DNA from: Syntrophomonadaceae bacterium
GTDB lineage: Bacteria > Bacillota_D > Dethiobacteria > DTU022
Assembly: GCA_003562605.1 (NCBI GenBank)
Contig: PWUG01000383.1
Location: 1-12,093 of the forward strand
Reading direction: 5' to 3'
Length of the DNA stretch: 12,093 bases
Position numbers and translations under genes: made by a program
The notes under the pieces: model-generated
What the model was told of the DNA's origin: nothing
Seen by the model: the letters and a program-made list of their open reading frames with translations, nothing else
Database searches by the model: none
Shown here: positions 6,051 to 12,093 of the stretch, piece after piece
Layout of the letters: every line of letters starts with the position of its first letter
Numbering within the stretch: position 1 is the first letter of the stretch

Positions 6051-7208
6051 ATGGAACGTTTGAATAAAGAAGATATGGAACTCCTCTTGGAACAGGGAGG
6101 GAGAAAGCCCTGCATATCAATCTACATGCCCACGCAGAAAGGAAGGGAAGGGGCTAAGGAAAACTCTACCCGTTTTAAAAACCTGCTAAATAAAACAGAA
6201 AAACAGCTCGAAGCAAGAGGTGTGAACTCTTCAGAACAAAAAGAATTGCTTGATTCTGCCAGGAAACTGATCAGCGAAAGTTATTTTTGGGCAAACCAGA
6301 GTGAGGGCTTTGCTTATTTCATTTCACCAGGGTTTTCCCGTAGCTATCGTTTATCCCTGCAATTTGAAGAAATGTCCATAGTCAGGGATTCTTTCCACCT
6401 TAAACCACTTTTCAAATTACTATCTACTGACGGCCAGTTTTATATTCTCGCCCTCAGCCAGAAAGATGTCCGCTTAATGCGCGGCACGCGCAGTATAATT
6501 GAAGAAATAGATTTAAGCAGTATTATTGAAAAGCTTGAAGCTGACCTCGGTGATGAACTTTTTGAACCAACCCTGCAGTTTCATACCGGTGCCCCGGATG
6601 CAAGCGGTACTCGCAGCGCTATATTTCATGGCCATGGCGGGGCGATAGACGGCTTTCTGAGAGAGAGGATGCTTAATTACTTTCGTTTAATCGATCGGGA
6701 AATACAGGGCTTAATTGATGATAAAGGGTCACCCCTTATACTTGCCTGTGTAGATTTCCTGATACCTCTTTATAAGGAGACCAGTAAATATCCCGTTCTG
6801 TTTGAGGAAAGTATCAAGGGGAATCCTGAAAATATCAATGCCCAGGATTTACATCAAAAAGCCTTGGATCTAATAATGCCTTATTTTCAGAAAAACCAGG
6901 AAGAAGCGAAAGCACGCTACCATGAATTAAAAGGGACCGGAAAAACCTCCAATGATATCCTTGAAATCCTGCCGGCAGCTTATCACGGCAGGATAAGCGA
7001 TATTTTTGTTACACCGGGCATCCAGCAATGGGGAAGTTATGATCCCGAAACCGAAGAAGTAAGCCTGAGTGAAGGACCTGATAGCGGTGATGAGGACCTA
7101 ATCGACCTGGCTGCGGCCAAGTCTTATTCAAATAGCGGCAATGTCTATGCCGTAGAACCTGGACAAATGCCCGATCAGAGTCCGGCCGTGGCTATCTTCC
7201 GCTGGTAA
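6051..7208 (+). CDS. baeRF-family protein (bacterial homologue of archaeo-eukaryotic release factor eRF1)
   Basis: A 385-aa soluble protein of the bacterial eRF1-like (baeRF) superfamily, most like the family-3/7 type that databases long called hypothetical. The order seen is: N-terminal domain with CISIYMPT (21-28), RLKNLL-like RFKNLLNKTEKQL (41-53) and FWANQSEGFAYF (79-90); a central domain starting near FYILALSQKDVRLMRG (130-145) with the Gly/His loop FHGHGG (192-197) and LACVDFLIPLYKE (231-243); and a C-terminal L7Ae-like part ending GNVYAVEPGQMP...AVAIFRW. There is no GGQ peptidyl-hydrolysis motif, so ordinary peptide release is unlikely. Members are proposed to act on ribosomes or tRNA in stress or rescue; no function is proven for this one. 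Start: ATG with AAGGGGG about 8 nt upstream. It leads the plus-strand unit with the radical SAM gene 77 bp downstream. Confidence 0.8.
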   Translation: MERLNKEDMELLLEQGGRKPCISIYMPTQKGREGAKENSTRFKNLLNKTEKQLEARGVNSSEQKELLDSARKLISESYFWANQSEGFAYFISPGFSRSYRLSLQFEEMSIVRDSFHLKPLFKLLSTDGQFYILALSQKDVRLMRGTRSIIEEIDLSSIIEKLEADLGDELFEPTLQFHTGAPDASGTRSAIFHGHGGAIDGFLRERMLNYFRLIDREIQGLIDDKGSPLILACVDFLIPLYKETSKYPVLFEESIKGNPENINAQDLHQKALDLIMPYFQKNQEEAKARYHELKGTGKTSNDILEILPAAYHGRISDIFVTPGIQQWGSYDPETEEVSLSEGPDSGDEDLIDLAAAKSYSNSGNVYAVEPGQMPDQSPAVAIFRW

Positions 7209-7285
7209 TTTTTCTATACTAAGAAGTTAGCAAAAAGGGGTAGGCTTGATTCCGCTATCTTATTGACGGGGTGATTCTGCTGGTG

Positions 7286-8365
7286 ATGACACGTAAGGAA
7301 TTTATAAAAAACTGCTGCCTGGCTGGCGGAGCTGGTTTGTTATGCCTCACCTGTGGGTCTTTTCTGCTCAGTGCCTGCATCCGGATTGAGGATACAGAAA
7401 ACGATCCTGCTTTATGGCAGCCGGCTTATTCCAGTTTAGCAGCCTCAGGTGAGCTTGATGAACGAGTCGAAGGGGTTTATGCAATTCTTGAAAATTGTGA
7501 GCTCTGCCCCCGCCGCTGTGGTGTGAACCGGCATGCAGGAGAAAAAGGTTTTTGCCGGGCTCCTAAACAAGCAATAGCTTACAGCCACCAGCCTCATTTT
7601 GGTGAAGAGTTGCCCCTTGTCGGGCGCAGTGGCTCCGGGACGATCTTCTTTTCCAACTGCAACCTGCGCTGCGTCTTCTGCCAGAACTGGCCTATCGCCC
7701 ACGAAGGGAGAGGCCGTGAAATCAGCGATGAAGAACTGGCGGGAATGATGCTCGATCTGCAGCAAAAAGGCTGCCACAACATTAACCTGGTAACGCCAAC
7801 TCACGTTTTACCGAACATCATTAACGCCACTCGTATTGCCTTCCAGAACGGCCTCTATTTACCTCTCTGTTACAACACCAGCGGTTATGAACGCACCGAG
7901 ATTGTTAAACTTCTAGACGGTATCGTCGATATTTATCTTCCTGACCTCAAATTCATGAATGGCGCTGAAGCGGAACGTTACAATTTGGCAGCAGCTTACG
8001 ACTATCCGCAAATGGCTCAGGACGCGATTACTGAAATGCATCTTCAGGTCGGAGATCTAGTCACCGACGATTACGGCATTGCCTTAAGCGGACTGATGAT
8101 ACGGCACCTGGTGATGCCCAATCGTGTGGCAGGCACAAAAGAATTTGTTCAATGGGTAGCTGAAAACTTGTCAAAAGATACCTATATCAATATTATGTCT
8201 CAATACCGGGTTGACTATAAAGCATTTGATTTCGAAGAGATTGCCAGGGCCATTACTTCCGATGAATTCGTAGAGGCAATGGAATGGGCCATAGAAGCGG
8301 GATTGACCAACCTTGATGAACGATCCCTGGCTCAGCTTGATATACACCGCACCAAAATTAATTGA
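7286..8365 (+). CDS. PflX-like radical SAM protein with Tat-like lipoprotein signal
   Basis: Radical SAM protein of the COG1313 (PflX) type, 359 aa from this start. The radical SAM cluster motif CX3CX2C is FFSNCNLRCVFCQNW (Cys125, 129, 132). Before it is a second Cys set typical of the group, CELCPRRCG...GFCRAP (Cys71, 74, 78, 90). NLVTPTHVLPNI, YNTSGYE and DIYLPDLKF confirm the subfamily. The target is unknown. The N-terminus is odd: TRKEFIK (2-8) resembles a Tat motif with RK in place of RR, followed by a Cys-rich hydrophobic stretch and a lipobox LSAC (Cys31), so export and lipid anchoring are predicted. Start choice: GGGGTGAT at 7268-7275 suits GTG 7283 or ATG 7286 better than GTG 7271; all three keep the signal. 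No terminator is visible at the end, and the stop is one base from the stop of the convergent radical SAM gene. Confidence 0.85.
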   Translation: MTRKEFIKNCCLAGGAGLLCLTCGSFLLSACIRIEDTENDPALWQPAYSSLAASGELDERVEGVYAILENCELCPRRCGVNRHAGEKGFCRAPKQAIAYSHQPHFGEELPLVGRSGSGTIFFSNCNLRCVFCQNWPIAHEGRGREISDEELAGMMLDLQQKGCHNINLVTPTHVLPNIINATRIAFQNGLYLPLCYNTSGYERTEIVKLLDGIVDIYLPDLKFMNGAEAERYNLAAAYDYPQMAQDAITEMHLQVGDLVTDDYGIALSGLMIRHLVMPNRVAGTKEFVQWVAENLSKDTYINIMSQYRVDYKAFDFEEIARAITSDEFVEAMEWAIEAGLTNLDERSLAQLDIHRTKIN

Positions 8366-8366
8366 T

Positions 8367-9566
8367 TTAAGCCCACAGGCCTGGCAAAACCGAGCCGCAA
8401 TAACTGCAGGACCCGTTTTTCAAATTTATCTCCTCGATAACAAAGCCTGCCCTGCTGATCACCTTTTCCCCGCAGTCCGGACAGAAGGTGTTTTCACCTT
8501 TGTGGCCGGTTACTTTGGCTATATAGACAAACTTTAAACCTGCATCCAGAGCTGTGTCACGGGCCTTTTCCAGAGTGGAAACAGGGGTCCTCGGCAGGGC
8601 AGACAATCGATACAGCGGATAAAAACGGGCAAAATGAAGAGGCACATCTGCACCCAGCTCACTTACAATCCACTTGCACATTTCACTAATAAGGGCCATG
8701 TCGTCATTTAAAGTAGGAATGACAATCGTGGTTATCTCAATATGGATGCCTGATTCATGAAGCAATTTTAGACTTTTTAAGACAGGTTCAAGTTCCCCGC
8801 CGACATATTCCCGATAAAACTCTGCATCAAAACCCTTGAGGTCAAAATTGACCGCATCCAGTTTTCCGGCAATATTCCGCAGCGGTTCAGGTTGGATAAA
8901 ACCAGCGGTATGCATCAGGTTTAGCAGGCCGGCTTTCCTCGCCTGATCTGCTACTGCTGCCATATACTCATAAAAGGCTACCGGTTCACCGAAAGCATAG
9001 CTAACAGAAGGCACTCCGGCTAACAAGGCATGTTCAATTACCTTCTCGGGCGGCATATCGTAGGCATGGACTTCTTCCGGGTTAACCAGGGCCATATCCC
9101 AGACTTCACAAAATTCACAGGCCAGGTTACATCCTGCCGTCGATATAGAGAGAGCCCTGCTGCCGGGCAGAACATGGAAAAAGGGTTTGCGCTCGACAGG
9201 GTCTTCCTGCACCAGTGCCGGATTCCCGTAAACCAGGGTATATCCATCGCCGTCACGGTTTTCACGCACGCGGCAAAACCCTCTTTCACCTTCCGACAGT
9301 TCACATAATCTGGGGCAAAGCTCACAACGCACAGCATTGCCATCTATCTTGCTGAACCAGGGGGATCGTTTTGCCCTGATCAAGCCTTTTTCTGTAAATT
9401 CAGTCGCTGTTCCAGGCGGAGGATCTTCTGTGGGGGTTTTTTCGGCCTTCCGAAACAGGGCACATCCGGGCATACTCGCCAGGCAAAATGCACAGAATCC
9501 GTAAGCGCCGGCTTTAAGCACTACACGACGGTTTGCCTTGCCTGAAAAATTAATCTGGCCAGCCAT
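8367..9566 (-). CDS. AmmeMemoRadiSam-type radical SAM protein with twin-arginine signal
   Basis: Radical SAM protein, 399 aa, of the PflA-like subgroup called the AmmeMemoRadiSam-system enzyme (usually found with Memo and AMMECR1 proteins, absent here). Features in order: Tat signal NRRVVLK (12-18) with hydrophobic segment to about 33 and a Cys at 35 (SMPGC, a poor lipobox); CELCPRLCEL...GFCRVREN (Cys81, 84, 88, 98); DPVERKPFFHVLPGS (122-136); radical SAM motif GCNLACEFCEVW (Cys146, 150, 153); YAFGEP (190-195), the SAM-binding strand; and a C-terminal Zn-ribbon-like set CPDCG (362-366) and CSYCG (387-391). The open frame runs 44 codons further upstream, but that extension is Cys-rich nonsense within the preceding gene. 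ATG 9564-9566, behind GGGAGG 11 nt away and just before the Tat motif, is preferred. It overlaps the membrane gene by 46 bp, implying co-transcription. Confidence 0.85.
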   Translation of the reverse strand: MAGQINFSGKANRRVVLKAGAYGFCAFCLASMPGCALFRKAEKTPTEDPPPGTATEFTEKGLIRAKRSPWFSKIDGNAVRCELCPRLCELSEGERGFCRVRENRDGDGYTLVYGNPALVQEDPVERKPFFHVLPGSRALSISTAGCNLACEFCEVWDMALVNPEEVHAYDMPPEKVIEHALLAGVPSVSYAFGEPVAFYEYMAAVADQARKAGLLNLMHTAGFIQPEPLRNIAGKLDAVNFDLKGFDAEFYREYVGGELEPVLKSLKLLHESGIHIEITTIVIPTLNDDMALISEMCKWIVSELGADVPLHFARFYPLYRLSALPRTPVSTLEKARDTALDAGLKFVYIAKVTGHKGENTFCPDCGEKVISRAGFVIEEINLKNGSCSYCGSVLPGLWA

Positions 9567-12076
9567 GGCTGATCTAACCTCCCACATATAAATAGTACTA
9601 CAAAAGCAGTTCCATTGGCAATAGCGGCAAAAAGTGCGCAGGCGATAATCCCCAGTACAGGAGCCACAACTGCGCTTGCCAGGGCAGCACCAACACAAGC
9701 CCCGAACAACTCTGCTCCATAAACAATCCCTGCAGTTTTGTCGGCATCCCTCTTCAGGGTCATGTAGCAGGCAACCGCTATCGGAAAGTCGACTCCGTTG
9801 ATCAGACCCGCCCCAAAAGTCAGCATAGAAAATAGCACGAAAATAACTGCCGGTGACTGAGCTGTGGCGGCTAAAGGGAGCACAAAGGCAATCATTACGG
9901 CCAAAAGGGCAATGCTCAACTGAACAGTGGCTAGAGTCTTAATCTCCGATTTATGCTTTACATAGCGATTAGTAAGAAACGCCCCCAGGGCCAGACCACA
10001 CATAAACAAGGCTACAATTAATCCCACTGTTTCATAAACAAATCCGTAAATGCTCTGGAAAGAAAATATCAGGGCAATCTGCAGAGTCATTGTGGAAAGG
10101 CCCGTAGTAAATACGGTAAAGTGAATCGCAAAGCCAAGTGCAAACTTGTTTCTTTTTCGCTTAGCGGCAGCCCGCATACCAAGTGCTGTAAGCAGGGACA
10201 CGATACATAGCGGCAAGATCCACCAGGGTTCAATGTGCAGCAGCCATGAAAAGGTTTGTGCACGGTCCCGGCGCGTCAAATCATCCCAGAACATCAGGGT
10301 ATAAAAATAGCCAATGGGCTTAAAATCAGTGTTAATAAAGTAACGCTGAACAACAGGAAGAAGATCTTTTTCTATAAGTTCCTGTTCTTCCAGGGAAGGA
10401 GGTAAGAGCGGCCCCGCTTCGGGTCCGTCGACGTGAGCTCTAATGCTCCGCCCATGGTTCCGGACTACCCAGTTCACCCTCCTAAGCTGAGAATCCTCCA
10501 GCAGGGTCTGGTAATGATGCGCCGAAAACCCTTCTGCTTCAATGCTCCTTTCGCTGTAGCGTTCTGCCAGAACAACAGGATCAAGCGAAATCTGCCCAGG
10601 GCTGTTAGTGGCAAAAAAGTATATAAAATGTTCACCTGCAGGCAGGACACGGGAAAATACACTGCCCAGGGTATGATAAATAGCCGCATTACGATTGGCC
10701 ACCGCTTTACCCCGTAGGTCGGGTGTAGATACCGCCCCGATTACCAGCACACCGTCGGGATTAAGCAGGTCTCCAACTTCGGTGAAAAATTCCTTCGTGT
10801 AGAAGCGGTTCAAAACCGCCGTGGCCGGATCGGGCACATCGACAATAATAAGATCATATTTTCCATCCGCGGTTTTGACGAAAAGCCGGCCGTCAGCGTG
10901 AACAAGATTAACCCGCGGATCAGCTAAAGCTTCCAAAGTTACACCGGAAACAAAGGGTTCTGCCGCATCAGTAAGCACCTCGTCGAGTTCGACATAATCA
11001 ACCTGCTCAACAGGATGCTTTATTATTTCACTAAGCACTCCACGCAGGCCACCGCCAATTAGCAAAACACGCTCAGGTGATTCGTGCTGCACCATGGCCA
11101 TATGAGCAAACTCCACCGCTTCCTGCTCTTCCAACCCGGGTACCAGTGTCTCCGGCCCGGCGGTGCTGAAAACAAGGTGCCCGCTCTGGTAAAAACTATA
11201 CTGGTCTTCAAGTCTTAGTATGGCAATAGTACCATGTTTTGACTGGTAAGTCCCGATAAGTTCGTGCTGTGGCGAAAAAAACTGCCACTGCAGGCGATAA
11301 GCCCACTGATCAAGGTTTCCGAGCAGGGGGTAAACACCGGCAGAAATAATTATAAGAACAACGAGCAGCAGATGCAAAGCTGACGGCCATCTATCACCTG
11401 CTACGGCATATCTGCGATTCATAAACAGGGCGGCACCGAGCATAAAAAGCCCAACCAACATCGCCGATTGGAATGAGTTTAAGTATTTAACCATCAGGAA
11501 GGTAAAAAGGAGACCGCCAAGCATATTGCCCGCCGCTTCACCAATGTATGTTTTTCCAATCCCCGATGTATCCGGGATCCCTTCGCACTCGCGCCAGACC
11601 CTGGAAAGCAGGACAAACTGTGCTCCCAAAAGCAGGCAGGATGGCGCCATCAGCAGAAAACAGGATAAAACCATATCGGCTAGTGAAAGATAGGCTCCGG
11701 GGGAAATCTCGAAAGAACTACGCAGGACACGCACCAGCAACACAGTTACCGGCAGGGTCAGCAAGATCCCTGCAGCGCTTATTGCAATAAATAACAGGGG
11801 GCGATTGATTCGCCAGACAAAAGCGGCTCCCACCCTGCTGCCTACACCGACCCATGCCAGCCAAGCGGCCAGGATTAACCCGATTGAAAACTCATTGCCG
11901 TGAAAAACCATCAACAGTTCTCGCAAAAACAAAACCTGGGCTACCTGGGAAACAATACCCAGCATCAGCACGGCTAAAAGATGCGGAGGCACTATTCGTC
12001 TTGCTGTCAGAAAGTCATCCGCTTTTTCTTTGCAACCGGATATATTCTGTTTGTCGCTGTTATTGGATCCTAGCAA
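9521..12076 (-). CDS. 14-TM membrane protein with central spermidine-synthase-like domain
   Basis: An 851-aa polytopic protein. Seven predicted helices (about 33-55, 63-80, 94-117, 129-158, 180-198, 203-220, 232-252), a soluble Rossmann domain of the spermidine synthase type (about 275-495), a linker (495-605), then seven more helices (611-634, 646-672, 677-703, 714-735, 742-765, 783-806, 808-832). The domain shows motif I LLIGGGLRG (339-346), YVELDE (361-366), HADGR (393-397) and YDLIIVDVPDP (407-417). The catalytic-type Asp413 is kept, but the Asp of the classical GGGDG is Leu344, so decarboxylated-SAM use is doubtful. Basic loops put the N-terminus inside and the domain outside. Databases call such proteins fused MFS/spermidine synthase; the function is unknown. 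The start is TTG (12074-12076) with GAGG 9 nt upstream and an in-frame stop at 12083-12085, so the frame is complete. It overlaps the radical SAM gene by 46 bp. Confidence 0.83.
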   Translation of the reverse strand: MLGSNNSDKQNISGCKEKADDFLTARRIVPPHLLAVLMLGIVSQVAQVLFLRELLMVFHGNEFSIGLILAAWLAWVGVGSRVGAAFVWRINRPLLFIAISAAGILLTLPVTVLLVRVLRSSFEISPGAYLSLADMVLSCFLLMAPSCLLLGAQFVLLSRVWRECEGIPDTSGIGKTYIGEAAGNMLGGLLFTFLMVKYLNSFQSAMLVGLFMLGAALFMNRRYAVAGDRWPSALHLLLVVLIIISAGVYPLLGNLDQWAYRLQWQFFSPQHELIGTYQSKHGTIAILRLEDQYSFYQSGHLVFSTAGPETLVPGLEEQEAVEFAHMAMVQHESPERVLLIGGGLRGVLSEIIKHPVEQVDYVELDEVLTDAAEPFVSGVTLEALADPRVNLVHADGRLFVKTADGKYDLIIVDVPDPATAVLNRFYTKEFFTEVGDLLNPDGVLVIGAVSTPDLRGKAVANRNAAIYHTLGSVFSRVLPAGEHFIYFFATNSPGQISLDPVVLAERYSERSIEAEGFSAHHYQTLLEDSQLRRVNWVVRNHGRSIRAHVDGPEAGPLLPPSLEEQELIEKDLLPVVQRYFINTDFKPIGYFYTLMFWDDLTRRDRAQTFSWLLHIEPWWILPLCIVSLLTALGMRAAAKRKRNKFALGFAIHFTVFTTGLSTMTLQIALIFSFQSIYGFVYETVGLIVALFMCGLALGAFLTNRYVKHKSEIKTLATVQLSIALLAVMIAFVLPLAATAQSPAVIFVLFSMLTFGAGLINGVDFPIAVACYMTLKRDADKTAGIVYGAELFGACVGAALASAVVAPVLGIIACALFAAIANGTAFVVLFICGRLDQPWLARLIFQARQTVV

Positions 12077-12093
12077 GCCTATTTACCTCAACA

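Noticed and set aside
9567..9698. 44-codon upstream extension of the radical SAM frame at 8367-9566
   Set aside because: The added residues are Cys/Arg-rich and low-complexity, resemble nothing in the family, and lie wholly inside the membrane protein gene; the ATG at 9564-9566 with GGGAGG upstream sits right before the Tat motif.
9521..12076. A normal spermidine synthase (speE)
   Set aside because: The GGGDG Asp is replaced by Leu, the domain is buried between 14 membrane helices, and no polyamine genes are nearby; only the fold can be supported.

Overview
The window looks like chromosomal DNA of an anaerobic, Gram-positive-type bacterium, probably a Bacillota of the Clostridia/Desulfotomaculia/Syntrophomonadia kind. 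The reasons are strong Shine-Dalgarno sites before almost every gene, a YlbF/YmcA-family protein (typical of Bacillota), a tungsten/molybdenum aldehyde:ferredoxin oxidoreductase, oxygen-sensitive radical SAM enzymes, and sigma-A-like promoters. I see no tRNA, rRNA, CRISPR array, insertion sequence or phage gene. The lineage is inference from gene content only.

Layout. (1) 1-719, plus: the 3' part of kbl (glycine C-acetyltransferase), cut by the window edge. (2) 732-1700, minus: a membrane-anchored alpha/beta hydrolase, tail-to-tail with kbl. (3) 1905-2249, plus: a YlbF/YmcA-family helical protein, followed by a strong hairpin terminator (2291-2335) that can also stop transcription from the other side. 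(4) 2369-5645, minus: a co-oriented redox/stress block, in transcription order an AOR-family oxidoreductase, a 100-aa encapsulin-type ferritin-like protein and two tandem universal stress proteins about 60% identical to each other. (5) 5646-6050: a 405-bp divergent control region with back-to-back candidate promoters, a long leader and a 16-bp perfect palindrome. (6) 6051-8365, plus: a bacterial eRF1-like (baeRF) protein and a PflX-like radical SAM protein with a Tat-like, lipoprotein-like signal. (7) 8367-12076, minus: a 14-TM membrane protein with a spermidine-synthase-like domain in its middle, overlapping by 46 bp a second radical SAM protein (AmmeMemoRadiSam type) that has a twin-arginine signal. 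This block converges on block 6 with a single base between the stop codons.

How the genes may work together. Block 4 fits anaerobic aldehyde/carboxylate chemistry together with iron/oxidative-stress handling and ATP-binding stress proteins. The most interesting part is 7286-12076. Two radical SAM proteins of different subfamilies both carry export-type signal sequences, and next to them is a membrane protein whose SAM/aminopropyltransferase-like domain is placed outside the membrane by the positive-inside rule. Together they suggest SAM-dependent chemistry on the outer face of the membrane, which would be unusual. This is a hypothesis read from sequence and has not been shown.
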